Shown: piece after piece, positions 1 to 7,166 of the stretch
Layout of the letters: every line of letters begins with the position of its first letter
Numbering within the stretch: position 1 is the first letter of the stretch
From: A37T11 sp964546645
GTDB taxonomy: Bacteria; Bacteroidota; Bacteroidia; Sphingobacteriales; Sphingobacteriaceae
DNA: 10,621 nucleotides
Direction: 5' to 3'
Assembly: GCA_964546645.1 (NCBI GenBank)
Contig: CAZJKM010000099.1
Coordinates: forward strand, 1-10,621
The notes under the pieces: generated by a model
Told to the model about the DNA's origin: nothing
Database searches by the model: none
The model's input: the letters and a program-made list of their open reading frames with translations, nothing else
Translations under genes and position numbers: made by a program

Positions 1-578
1 CGATACCGCTTGCGCAGCCGGATCCCTTTACGGAACATCCGTCCGTCAGCCAGCATGAACAAGGTGCCTTCTGCCAGTTGTTCCACGGTGCTGACCCCCT
101 GGCGGATTTCGTCGTATTCACGCAATACTCTGAATAGGGTGAGATCGGTGCAGCTGGAGGCTGCCGGATTGCCCAGATACCGAAGGATGGCCTGTTCCAC
201 ATCTGACGGAAAAACCTGTTTATGAAAGAAAGGTTCCATTAGTAAGCGGAAATTGCCCTTCCAGGCGGGGCCGTGTGGCTTCGCCAGCGAACGCTGCTCT
301 TCCCAGGTTTTCAGGTGGGCAAATTCATGAACAGTGGTCACGAGAAAGGCGTAAGGGTTGAGGTTATGATTGACGGATATGCGATGTCCTTGTCCACGGG
401 ATGGCGGACGATAGTCTCCGAATTTCGAACGCCGGCTGCGGCTGATACGAAACTGGCAACCGGTATGCCCGATCCATTGTGCAACGATCGGAGCCGCCAT
501 GGCCGGCAGGTACTTTTCCAGAACACGGGTATATCGCTCTATTTGCATTTGCTGTGCAATTCTACTAATTTTATCCAT
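1..578 (-). CDS. SprT-like zinc metalloprotease domain protein (3' end cut by window edge)
   Basis: I translated this minus-strand frame by hand: it is open from an ATG at 578 to the left edge, giving 192 codons without a stop. Residues 84-88 read HEFAH, a zincin HExxH motif, and a further histidine follows at 102 in HGPAWKGNF. This is the SprT/Spartan-like arrangement, in which two histidines of HExxH and a third downstream bind zinc. A single cysteine lies at 143 (SSCTDL), and the visible end is a basic run (RKGIRLRKRY). In this family such proteins are predicted zinc peptidases; no substrate can be named here. The C-terminus is missing, probably only a few dozen residues. The gene diverges from porD with 47 bp between the start codons. 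The start is not certain, because the frame stays open a little upstream without another ATG. Confidence 0.85.
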   Translation of the reverse strand, partial: MDKISRIAQQMQIERYTRVLEKYLPAMAAPIVAQWIGHTGCQFRISRSRRSKFGDYRPPSRGQGHRISVNHNLNPYAFLVTTVHEFAHLKTWEEQRSLAKPHGPAWKGNFRLLMEPFFHKQVFPSDVEQAILRYLGNPAASSCTDLTLFRVLREYDEIRQGVSTVEQLAEGTLFMLADGRMFRKGIRLRKRY

Positions 579-585
579 ACCTTTG
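578..585 (+). promoter_or_regulatory. Candidate -7 box for the porD-recN transcript
   Basis: TACCTTTG matches the Bacteroidetes -7 consensus TAnnTTTG exactly and lies 40 bp upstream of the porD ATG. No good TTTG is seen 19-20 bp upstream, so the -33 half is weak. The box begins on the last base of the divergent SprT-like start codon. Confidence 0.35.
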
Positions 586-625
586 AAAGTCCGCAGAATG
601 GATTCTGAAAAATTATTGATCTGAT

Positions 626-1525
626 ATGGCAAAACTGGTCCTGATAGTAGCTTGTATTTTTGCATTGCAACTGCCTGTACAGGCACAGGACCTGAATGCA
701 CGTGTACAAATACTTTCGCCATTGGTACAAAATACCAATAAACGGGCCCTGGAAGTATTGGAGCGGAGCATGACTGATTTCCTGAACAACAGGCAATGGA
801 GCACGAACCGCCTGAAACCGGCCGAGCGTATTGACTGCAGTTTTGTGATCAACATTACGGCCTGGGATGGTTCGGCGAACTTTACTGCGGAAGCACAGAT
901 CATTTCCTCCAGACCGGTATTTAACACCGCCTACAACAGTCCGTTGCTGAACATGACTGACAAGGAGTTCAGTTTTACCTATACGGAAGGGGATCCGATG
1001 GATTATTCGGATCAGCAATACCTGAGTAACCTGACCTCTTTGCTGGCATTTTACGCCTATATTATTACCGGATTAGATGCCGATAGTTTTAGTCCGAACG
1101 GAGGCACATCCTATTACAATATGGCCCAGACCGTTGTCAACAATGCCCAGAACAGCATGAATGGCGGATGGAAATCCATTGAGAGCCTTCGCAATCGCTT
1201 CTGGCTGGTTAATAACCTGCTCGATCCGAAATATGCACCACTTCGCGATTTCCTTTACAGTTTTTACCGGGAGGGGTTGGATATCATGGCTGATAACCAG
1301 AGTACGGCGCGCAGGAATATGATAAAACTGTTCCCAACTTTGCAGAAAGTTGACCGGTTTGCCCAGGGGGCTGTGTTCAACCAGGTATTTTTTACCGCCA
1401 AGGCTGATGAGTTTATCGGCATCGCAAGTGGCATGCCACAACAGGACCGCATTGCGGTCCTGAATATACTTGCCCAGGCTGACCCTGCAAACGCCAATAA
1501 ATATGAAGCACTCCGAAAACCATGA
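626..1525 (+). CDS. porD: DUF4835 family protein, PorD (type IX secretion-associated)
   Basis: This is a 299-residue exported protein. The N-terminus has one lysine at position 3, a hydrophobic stretch to about residue 18, and a likely signal peptidase I site after VQA at 20 before QDLN. The mature start (LNARVQILSP...) and the following block with NxRxW-type and CSFVINI-like segments match my memory of DUF4835, a Bacteroidota family annotated as PorD and associated with type IX secretion and gliding. Its biochemical role is not established. An IVAC string at residues 7-10 resembles a lipobox, but the hydrophobic segment before it is too short for a lipoprotein signal. recN follows after 36 bp and is probably cotranscribed; pairing of this family with recN is, from memory, recurrent in Bacteroidota. 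Confidence 0.85.
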   Translation: MAKLVLIVACIFALQLPVQAQDLNARVQILSPLVQNTNKRALEVLERSMTDFLNNRQWSTNRLKPAERIDCSFVINITAWDGSANFTAEAQIISSRPVFNTAYNSPLLNMTDKEFSFTYTEGDPMDYSDQQYLSNLTSLLAFYAYIITGLDADSFSPNGGTSYYNMAQTVVNNAQNSMNGGWKSIESLRNRFWLVNNLLDPKYAPLRDFLYSFYREGLDIMADNQSTARRNMIKLFPTLQKVDRFAQGAVFNQVFFTAKADEFIGIASGMPQQDRIAVLNILAQADPANANKYEALRKP

Positions 1526-1561
1526 TCAGCTAAACGGACTGAACACTGCCAATCCATCATT

Positions 1562-3223
1562 ATGCTAAGCCGCCTGTCTATTAAGAACTATGCCCTGATC
1601 GATAACCTGGAGATGGAGTTTGCCGCTGGTCTGAACCTGATGACGGGTGAAACCGGTGCCGGCAAGTCTATTATCCTGGGGGCACTTGCGCTTATCCTCG
1701 GACAGCGGGCGGAGGGAAAGTATTTTTATAATCAGGATAAGAAGTGCATCATTGAAGGTTACTTTTCCATCGGGCATTATGGGCTGACCGGTTTTTTCGC
1801 GGAGCATGATCTGGATTACGAGGAAGAGACCATTCTGCGCCGGGAGGTCAGTGCGGATGGTAAGTCCCGGGCTTTTGTCAACGATTCCCCTGTCACCCTG
1901 CCCGTGCTCAAGGCGCTTGGTGAAAAACTGATCGATATCCACTCGCAGCATGCCACGCTGGCTATCGTCAGTCCGGCGTTCCAATTGCTGGTACTGGACA
2001 ATGCCGGCCGGAGCCAGGAACTGCTGGCCACCTATCAGGCGGGCTTTCATGCCTTCAAAGAAACCGAACGCCGGCTCGGGAAGCTGAAAGAACAGGTAGA
2101 GCAGGCCAGGACGGAGGCGGACTATCAGCAGTACCTGCTGAATGAACTGGAAAGTGCCGGTTTGCAGCCGGATGAAGATCAGTTATTGGAAGAGGAGCAG
2201 GCCCAGCTGACGCATGCGGAGGAAATCAAACGCAGCCTGCTGGGAGCGGTGTATCTGCTGAACGAACAGGAAACCAATGCCGTGAGCCTGGTGAGGGAAG
2301 CATTGGCACAAACGCAGCAGGCAGAGAAATACCTGCCAGCATTGGGAGAAATAGCCGCCCGGTTGAACAGCACGTTCATCGAACTGAAAGATATTGCTGA
2401 CGAAATTGCACAGACAGAACAGAGCACCCACCTGAACGAAGCCCGTTTGGCGGAGGTAAATGAGCGCCTGGCAGGGTTATACAGCCTGCAACAGAAGCAC
2501 CGGGTACAGACGGTAGCAGAGCTGGTCCGGATCCGGGAGCAACTGGCTGAACGGCTGGAGGGCCTTTCTGTAGATGAAGAACAAATTGCTGCCCTGGAGC
2601 AGGAAAGCCACCGGTTAAAAGCGTCCTGTACCGGCCTCGCCGCCGAACTGAGCAAGGCACGTGCAGCGGCTATACCGGCAATAGAAAAGCATATACAGGA
2701 AGTATTGGCCGAAACGGGTATGCCCGGCAGCCGGTTACAGATTCTTCTGGAACCGTTGTCAGGTGACGGGCTGCAGCACCACGGCGGAGATCAGGTACAG
2801 TTCCTGTTTTCAGCCAATAAAGGACAGGTGCCGCAACCCGTGGGAAAGATAGCTTCGGGAGGAGAGTTATCCCGGCTCATGCTGGCTGTGAAGTCACTGA
2901 TTGCACGTACAACGGCATTGCCTACCATTATTTTTGATGAGATCGATACCGGTATCTCCGGTGAAGTGGCGATGAAGGTGGGCCGTATTATGGGGCAGCT
3001 GGCCGCTCACCTGCAGGTCATCGCGATTACGCATCTGCCGCAGATTGCTGCCCGGGGCCGTACACATTTCCGTGTATATAAGGAAGACCGGGGAGGGAAA
3101 ACAACAACCAATATTGGCCTGCTGACCCCCGAGGAACGCGTCACAGAGATCGCACAGATGCTCAGTGGCAGCAATCCGGGGGAGACAGCCCTGAAGCATG
3201 CACAGGAACTGCTGAACGGGTAA
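1562..3223 (+). CDS. recN: DNA repair protein RecN (SMC-like ATPase)
   Basis: RecN is an SMC-family ATPase that acts early at DNA double-strand breaks, helping to hold and pair DNA ends for RecA-dependent repair. The protein is 553 residues, normal for RecN. It starts with the family-typical MLSRLSIKNYALID. Walker A is GETGAGKS at 29-36. A central region of about 150-380 is rich in E, Q, A and L with heptad character, as expected for the short RecN coiled coil. The ABC signature SGGELS is at 432-437, and Walker B IIFDE at 456-460 is followed by IDTGISGE. All nucleotide-binding elements are therefore present and the gene looks intact. It lies 36 bp after porD with no terminator visible between them. 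The SOS control seen in Proteobacteria cannot be inferred here. Confidence 0.97.
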   Translation: MLSRLSIKNYALIDNLEMEFAAGLNLMTGETGAGKSIILGALALILGQRAEGKYFYNQDKKCIIEGYFSIGHYGLTGFFAEHDLDYEEETILRREVSADGKSRAFVNDSPVTLPVLKALGEKLIDIHSQHATLAIVSPAFQLLVLDNAGRSQELLATYQAGFHAFKETERRLGKLKEQVEQARTEADYQQYLLNELESAGLQPDEDQLLEEEQAQLTHAEEIKRSLLGAVYLLNEQETNAVSLVREALAQTQQAEKYLPALGEIAARLNSTFIELKDIADEIAQTEQSTHLNEARLAEVNERLAGLYSLQQKHRVQTVAELVRIREQLAERLEGLSVDEEQIAALEQESHRLKASCTGLAAELSKARAAAIPAIEKHIQEVLAETGMPGSRLQILLEPLSGDGLQHHGGDQVQFLFSANKGQVPQPVGKIASGGELSRLMLAVKSLIARTTALPTIIFDEIDTGISGEVAMKVGRIMGQLAAHLQVIAITHLPQIAARGRTHFRVYKEDRGGKTTTNIGLLTPEERVTEIAQMLSGSNPGETALKHAQELLNG

Positions 3224-3227
3224 GCAG

Positions 3228-3259
3228 CTTGTTACTTATATAAAGAACCTGTATTTTTA
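3228..3259 (+). promoter_or_regulatory. Candidate Bacteroidetes-type promoter of fabI
   Basis: CTTG at 3228-3231 and TATTTTTA at 3252-3259 are separated by 20 bp, close to the Bacteroidetes pattern TTTG-N19/20-TAnnTTTG with a mismatch in each box. It lies just after the recN stop and about 55 bp before the fabI ATG, so fabI may be transcribed separately from recN. Confidence 0.4.
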
Positions 3260-3314
3260 CCCGCTGATCGGTGAGATGGCATTACTAAATTCACACTATT
3301 AAAACGATACCCAT

Positions 3315-4133
3315 ATGGCATACAACCTGTTGAAAGGAAAAAGAGGAATTATTTCCGGTGCATTAAATTCCAGTTCCATCGCCTGGAAAGTGGCAGAAAG
3401 AGCACATGAAGAGGGTGCAACCTTTGTGCTGACCAACGCTCCCATTGCGATGCGCATGGGGGAACTGAACGGACTGGCTGAGAAAACCGGCTCGGAAATC
3501 ATCGCTGCTGATGCAACCAGCGTGGATGACCTGACCAACCTGTTCACCAAATCACAGGAAGTGCTTGGTGGAAAAATAGATTTTGTGCTGCATTCCATTG
3601 GTATGAGCGTCAATGTGCGTAAAGCCATTCCTTATACAGAAGCAAATTACGATTTCTTCCAAAAGGGAATCGACGTTTCGGCCCTTTCATTCCACAAGAT
3701 GCTGAGTGTGGCAAAGAAACTGGATGCCATCAACGAGTGGGGAAGTGTGGTAGCACTTACCTATGCTGCCGCACAGCGGGCCTATTCGTTCTACAATGAC
3801 ATGGCGGATATCAAAGCCATGCTGGAATCCATTGCCCGTAGTTTCGGGTATCATTATGGTGTGGAAAAGAAAGTGCGGATTAACACCGTATCACAGTCGC
3901 CCACCAAAACCACTGCCGGCTCAGGCATTAAGGGCTTCGGCAGTTTCTTTGATTATGCAGATGCCATGTCGCCACTGGGTAACGCTACGGCTGAGCAATG
4001 TGCGGATTACTGCATTACGCTGTTCTCTGACCTGACACGCATGGTGACCATGCAGAACCTATACCATGATGGAGGATATTCCTCTACCGGTGTCAGCAAT
4101 GCCATTATGCAGAAATTCGGAATTGCAGAATAA
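3315..4133 (+). CDS. fabI: Enoyl-[acyl-carrier-protein] reductase FabI
   Basis: FabI catalyses the last reduction of the type II fatty acid elongation cycle: trans-2-enoyl-ACP plus NAD(P)H gives the saturated acyl-ACP, in the cytosol. The 272-residue protein has the divergent short-chain dehydrogenase fold of FabI. The nucleotide-binding loop is SGALNSSSIAWKVA at about 14-27, HSIG is at 93-96 (compare HSIG in the E. coli enzyme), and the catalytic set is Y150, Y160 and K167 with the Y-x6-K spacing diagnostic of FabI. Later SPTKTTAGSGI (195-205) forms the substrate-binding region and GGYSSTG (253-259) the conserved C-terminal segment. The start has no clear Shine-Dalgarno sequence, which is ordinary for this phylum. 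Target residues of FabI inhibitors were not examined. A strong hairpin ends the gene directly. Confidence 0.97.
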   Translation: MAYNLLKGKRGIISGALNSSSIAWKVAERAHEEGATFVLTNAPIAMRMGELNGLAEKTGSEIIAADATSVDDLTNLFTKSQEVLGGKIDFVLHSIGMSVNVRKAIPYTEANYDFFQKGIDVSALSFHKMLSVAKKLDAINEWGSVVALTYAAAQRAYSFYNDMADIKAMLESIARSFGYHYGVEKKVRINTVSQSPTKTTAGSGIKGFGSFFDYADAMSPLGNATAEQCADYCITLFSDLTRMVTMQNLYHDGGYSSTGVSNAIMQKFGIAE

Positions 4134-4136
4134 AAC

Positions 4137-4172
4137 AAAAAGCCCCTGCGCCGAGCGGCGCAGGGGCTTTTT
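4137..4172. terminator. Bidirectional intrinsic terminator between fabI and the converging gene
   Basis: A perfect 16-bp stem (4137-4152 with 4157-4172) closes a 4-base loop GAGC. The stem is GC-rich in its upper part and flanked by five A on the left and five T on the right, so it has a U-tract on either strand. It starts 3 bp after the fabI stop codon and lies 18 bp beyond the stop of the minus-strand gene at 4191-4901, so it can serve both. Confidence 0.93.
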
Positions 4173-4190
4173 CGTGCCTGCATTCAACGA

Positions 4191-4901
4191 TTACTCCTCT
4201 GACTCTCCCTCCAGCTTGTTCAGAATCTTTATGGTTTCCCTGTTAACCCGTTCCACACGGCGGTAAAGCTGGTCGACAACCTTTATAAACTCATTATACG
4301 CTTCAAGAAGGGCCTCTGAACTGGCGTAAAACATTTCCTTGGTCATCGTATAGGGAGGGAACACACTCTTCATGTTATCATAGTCTTCATCAAAGGCTGC
4401 GATATCCAGGCTTAGCTGTTCCCAATTATGCATGACATTCATAAAAAGGCTACTGTGGTACGTTTCAAACCATTCATCAAATGCTTCATCTTCTTTTATA
4501 AACTTATTATGGTCATCCGAACAAGTTTTTACATCGGCATAAAAGTCCCCGAAATCGTCCTGGAACGAACTGACCGCATCGAACAGGTCGGCCGGATCAA
4601 ACGAAAACGTTCCGGTAATCTCCGGCAGGATCTCAGGATCTGCCAGTCTGAAACCTACTTCAAAAAATTCGGTTTCCTGTTCCAGCATCAGCAGCCGGCC
4701 CTGCAGCTCGGTCATCCTGTTTTTCACCTTTTCGTGTTGCTTCCCCTGCCGGTCCAGCTCCTGTTTTAGGCGGAGCACTTCGTCGTGGAGGTGGATATAT
4801 CCGGCAATGGCTTCTTCTTCCAGCGGTTGCCGCTCTTTGGAGGTATCGTATGCCAGCCGGATGTTCCGGAGCGGGTGGCGGATAATGGTTGGGGTATTCA
4901 T
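4191..4901 (-). CDS. Hypothetical acidic coiled-coil protein
   Basis: I do not recognise this 236-residue protein. It has no signal peptide and no membrane segment, so it is probably cytosolic. Residues about 30-78 form a charged, heptad-like stretch (DEVLRLKQELDRQGKQHEKVKNRM) expected to be coiled coil. The middle (about 95-185) is strongly acidic and rich in F, Y and W, for example SFQDDFGDFYADV, EAFDEWFETY and AAFDEDYDNM. The C-terminus (190-236) looks helical and ends EGESEE. Only one cysteine is evident and no catalytic motif was seen. The gene is read as intact because of its ATG start, its codon use like the left-hand neighbours, and clean terminators at both ends. It appears monocistronic: the 73 bp between its start and the upstream terminator is AT-rich, but I found no good promoter match there. 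Confidence 0.75.
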   Translation of the reverse strand: MNTPTIIRHPLRNIRLAYDTSKERQPLEEEAIAGYIHLHDEVLRLKQELDRQGKQHEKVKNRMTELQGRLLMLEQETEFFEVGFRLADPEILPEITGTFSFDPADLFDAVSSFQDDFGDFYADVKTCSDDHNKFIKEDEAFDEWFETYHSSLFMNVMHNWEQLSLDIAAFDEDYDNMKSVFPPYTMTKEMFYASSEALLEAYNEFIKVVDQLYRRVERVNRETIKILNKLEGESEE

Positions 4902-4974
4902 TGTTTTGTGTTTTTAATGATAAAATAAGTATCGTTTTCTTTGTCAGTCGTTGTTTCCCGTACAGAAACGGAAT

Positions 4975-5008
4975 AAAAACCATCCCCTGCGATCTGCAGG
5001 GGATGGTT
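4975..5008 (-). terminator. Intrinsic terminator of the FnIII-domain gene
   Basis: A perfect 13-bp stem (4978-4990 with 4996-5008, core CATCCCCTGC) closes a 5-base loop. On the minus strand it is followed by a run of T, complementary to the A-run at 4975-4979. It lies 18 bp after the stop of the gene at 5027-5632 and separates that gene from the downstream coiled-coil gene. Confidence 0.9.
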
Positions 5009-5026
5009 GACGTGGGTTGGCCCTTG

Positions 5027-5632
5027 CTAAAGCACCAGGCTGCTCACCACCTCACTGTAGGTGATAGCCGGATGTGTGCCGATACAAGCCACGCGGAACT
5101 CATACGTCTGCATGCTCTCCAGCCCTTCGAGCACGGTCCATGAGCGGGTTCTGATCTGCTCCGACCAGGTTTCCGTTCCGGCAGGCCGGTACTCAAACCG
5201 GTACGCTACGGCATTCTTTACAGGTTCCACCCGTACTTTAGCCTGTCCGGAGCCTACAAATCCGAACTCAACGCGCAAATTGACCGGTTTCGGACAAGGT
5301 TTGGTGGTTCCGGGTAATTTGGTGAACTCAAAACCTGCGCTGAGGATTTTCGCCGGGTCACCGTCGGATACCTTATCGACATAATAAGCCAACAGCCGAA
5401 GGGTTTTCTCCAGCGCTGCGCGCATCTGGTCCTTAACGATAACACTGTGCCGGCTGCGTAATACGGCGTCCACCATGGATGCCCGGAAAGCCAGCAGATC
5501 CGTTTCGAGGTCTGTCAATGCCGGATCGGGATCCGGAAATAAAGGGTTTCCACCCATTTTTACCAGTACGGCCTCGGCGAACTGGTCGAGCGCTGCATCG
5601 CGCATTCCTGAAAAACTAAAAATTGTTTTCAT
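5027..5632 (-). CDS. Fibronectin type III domain-containing protein
   Basis: The 201-residue protein has two parts. Residues 1-105 are helical, with a conserved-looking segment LEKTLRLLAYYVDKVSDGD followed by SAGFEF. Residues about 115-201 form a fibronectin type III domain: a proline-rich entry (KPCPKPVNLRVEF), then VAYRFEYRPAG with W156 (the middle strands), and a final LEGLESMQTYEFRVACIG with the usual L-x-x-x-x-x-Y-x-F-R-V pattern. FnIII domains are binding or spacer modules; no enzyme motif is present. There is no signal peptide, so export is not supported. Similar two-part proteins occur in Bacteroidota with no known role, as far as I recall. It has its own terminator and a candidate regulated promoter with an inverted repeat next to an AraC regulator gene, which suggests, but does not prove, control by that regulator. 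Confidence 0.8.
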   Translation of the reverse strand: MKTIFSFSGMRDAALDQFAEAVLVKMGGNPLFPDPDPALTDLETDLLAFRASMVDAVLRSRHSVIVKDQMRAALEKTLRLLAYYVDKVSDGDPAKILSAGFEFTKLPGTTKPCPKPVNLRVEFGFVGSGQAKVRVEPVKNAVAYRFEYRPAGTETWSEQIRTRSWTVLEGLESMQTYEFRVACIGTHPAITYSEVVSSLVL

Positions 5633-5712
5633 CTTGATTAAAATTTAAAAATTAAAAAATCTGTTAATTACTACATGCATTGTTAACGTGCGCACCGTTG
5701 CTTTGCATGGTA

Positions 5713-5720
5713 CAAAGGTA
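5713..5720 (-). promoter_or_regulatory. -7 box of the FnIII gene promoter
   Basis: Read on the minus strand this is TACCTTTG, an exact match to TAnnTTTG, about 80 bp upstream of the FnIII gene start. No TTTG or TTG lies 19-20 bp upstream; that position is occupied by a C-run and by one arm of the inverted repeat. A strong -7 with no -33 is what an activator-dependent promoter would look like (inference). Confidence 0.45.
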
Positions 5721-5741
5721 ATGTATCATTTAGGGGGGAAT

Positions 5742-5800
5742 TTGTCAATTTGCGCAAAGTTCATACGGAGGATGAAAAACTTTTTTGCGCAAATTGACAA
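5742..5800. repeat. Perfect 17-bp inverted repeat with embedded palindromes (candidate operator)
   Basis: The left arm TTGTCAATTTGCGCAAA (5742-5758) is the exact reverse complement of the right arm at 5784-5800, with a 25-base spacer. Each arm also contains the perfect 10-bp palindrome TTTGCGCAAA (5749-5758 and 5784-5793), with centres 35 bp apart. The repeat lies between the stop of the AraC-type gene (5805) and the -7 box of the FnIII gene, with the near arm roughly at -35 to -51 from the expected start of transcription. It lacks a following U-tract and its spacer is long, so a regulator-binding site fits better than a terminator. Confidence 0.8.
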
Positions 5801-5804
5801 GTTT

Positions 5805-6797
5805 TTATTTTGTCGCTTGCTGTCGATATTCACTGGGAGACATCCGGAAATACTTCTTGAAAGCCTTGCTGAAGTGCGGTAGGTCGTCAAAGCCAACTTC
5901 AAACATGATTGCCTGGACAGGCCGGTCGGTCAGTCGTAACAGATCACCGGCCTTCAGCAGCCGTACTTTCAATAGGTAGCTGTAAACTTTTGTAAAACCA
6001 GGTTTGAACGCATAGTCGAGGGTACGGTTGGATACATGCATCGCCTCTGCAACACTGGCTTTCGTCAGTCCCGGATCAGCATAATGAAGCTTGATATACT
6101 GCATAGCGCGTGCCCGCAGGTCAGGCTTACCGTCTGCTGAATGCTCTCTGATGACACCAAGCTGCTTCGCATAGTTTTTGGCAAGTATAAATATGCTATT
6201 TTCCAGTTCCTTATGCAACGACCAATGTTTTTTTCTGCTGGCTGTAAGCCTACCGATGACGTTGTAGCTGGCTTGCGGATAAATGGTGGAGGGAAGGCAT
6301 TCCGCCGGTGTACAACCATCAACGGAAGAAGGTCCCAGTGATTTAAATTCCGGCCATTCCGCAGCGATCCGGGTTAGCAGAAAGGTGGATGTATAAATCA
6401 ACAGGAATTGATGCACACCCGGTTCCAGCTGCAGTATATGGCTACCGGGCGCGGCCGACAGCCCGCATTGCTTCCCCCGCTGGCATTGAACAGGGTTTGT
6501 ATGGCCTGTTACGGACCACGACCCTTCCCCCCGGATACCCATCATGTAGAAAAACCCGGCTGTATGCCCTGTAGCCGCGATCTCCAGTGCTTTGTGTACA
6601 TTGAGTTGCATAAAGAAGAAACAAAAGGCAGGGCTGGCATGCTCCTGAAGCAATATTTCTGCCGTATCGGCTTGGAGGGCAGTCGTTTCGAATGGTTTCA
6701 TCACCGGCAGGAAACAGCGCGGTGGATTTTCTTTCAGCGTTTTGCTGATGGTCAGCTCTCCGGGAAGATGAAGGCGGAAGTTCTTTTCATGCGGCAT
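5805..6797 (-). CDS. AraC-family transcriptional regulator
   Basis: The 330-residue protein ends in a typical AraC/XylS DNA-binding domain (about 243-326). The first helix-turn-helix is near 245-265 (TKASVAEAMHVSNRTLDYAFK region). The second is at 293-325, with the family pattern A-I-M-F-E-V-G-F-D-D-L-P-H-F-S-K-A-F-K-K-Y-F-R-M-S-P-S-E-Y-R. In the first helix-turn-helix region KPGFTKVYSYLLKVRLLKA corresponds to the linker helix. Residues 1-240 are the sensor part; its ligand cannot be told from the sequence. The layout resembles the PchR-like regulators common in Bacteroidota. Downstream on the same strand, after 172 bp with an inverted repeat, lies the FnIII gene, a possible target. Upstream lies the 21-bp repeat array. 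Two-turn (21-bp) spacing is also that of half-sites in the classical AraC system, so autoregulation through the array is conceivable but unproven. Confidence 0.92.
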   Translation of the reverse strand: MPHEKNFRLHLPGELTISKTLKENPPRCFLPVMKPFETTALQADTAEILLQEHASPAFCFFFMQLNVHKALEIAATGHTAGFFYMMGIRGEGSWSVTGHTNPVQCQRGKQCGLSAAPGSHILQLEPGVHQFLLIYTSTFLLTRIAAEWPEFKSLGPSSVDGCTPAECLPSTIYPQASYNVIGRLTASRKKHWSLHKELENSIFILAKNYAKQLGVIREHSADGKPDLRARAMQYIKLHYADPGLTKASVAEAMHVSNRTLDYAFKPGFTKVYSYLLKVRLLKAGDLLRLTDRPVQAIMFEVGFDDLPHFSKAFKKYFRMSPSEYRQQATK

Positions 6798-6826
6798 AAG
6801 GCAACTGGTTTATTGTTAAGGTTATG

Positions 6827-6858
6827 CAAGTTTAATATATTTCTTTGGAAAAGACAAC
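6827..6858 (-). promoter_or_regulatory. Candidate promoter of the AraC-family gene
   Basis: On the minus strand GTTG (6855-6858) and TAAACTTG (6827-6834) are separated by 20 bp, a near match to TTTG-N19/20-TAnnTTTG. The predicted transcript start near 6821 leaves about 24 bases before the ATG at 6797. The -33 element falls inside the last recognisable unit of the 21-bp repeat array. Confidence 0.45.
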
Positions 6859-7144
6859 CTTTGCGGGGCAGGGATTGGCCTTTTTTTGCCAGGAAAAGGT
6901 CTTTTTCTGATAAGGAAAGGTCATTCCCCATTAAAACCAGCCCTTTCCCCGGCAGGAAAAAACCTTGTCTCCGGAAGGAATACCTCTTCTTCAGGAGTAC
7001 GTATCCTTTTTTGGATAAAGAAAGGTTATTCCCCTGGAAAACCAATCCTTTCCCGACTGACGAATAACCTTTCTTCGGTGAGGAACGGTCTTTGCCCGGA
7101 GAGGAATGACCATTGTCCGGCAGGATATTACCTTTCCCCGGAAT
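6851..7144. repeat. Array of about 14 contiguous degenerate 21-bp repeats
   Basis: Fourteen 21-bp units abut without spacers. On the plus strand the consensus core is GGAATRACCTTTCC, then CCGG and a short purine-rich joint; examples start at 7124 (GATATTACCTTTCC), 7103 (GGAATGACCATTGTCC), 7061 and 6977. In units starting at 7019 and 6914 the core is replaced in phase by its reverse complement (AGAAAGGTTATTCC, GGAAAGGTCATTCC). There is also a second-level period of 105 bp: the segment 6902-6949 closely matches 7007-7054. Because 21 is a multiple of three, both strands stay open and encode heptapeptide repeats (minus strand: SPGKGLS-like), but I do not call these genes. This array accounts for most of the 437 bp without a gene between 6798 and 7234. 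Confidence 0.85.
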
Positions 7145-7166
7145 GGCATAGCCCCCAGGACCCAAA

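Noticed and set aside
273..608. Plus-strand frame of 111 codons as a gene
   Set aside because: It is antisense to the SprT-like frame, which shows HExxH and a family-like sequence throughout.
632..655. Lipoprotein signal in PorD (IVAC at residues 7-10)
   Set aside because: The hydrophobic stretch before the cysteine is too short; a signal peptidase I site after VQA at residue 20 fits better.
539..1018. Minus-strand frame of 159 codons as a gene
   Set aside because: It is a shadow of porD on the opposite strand, with composition unlike a real protein.
5742..5800. Intrinsic terminator of the AraC-family gene
   Set aside because: The stem is AT-rich with a 25-base loop and there is no U-tract after it on the minus strand.
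6851..7144. CRISPR array
   Set aside because: Units are 21 bp, degenerate and contiguous, with no unique spacers, and no cas genes are present.
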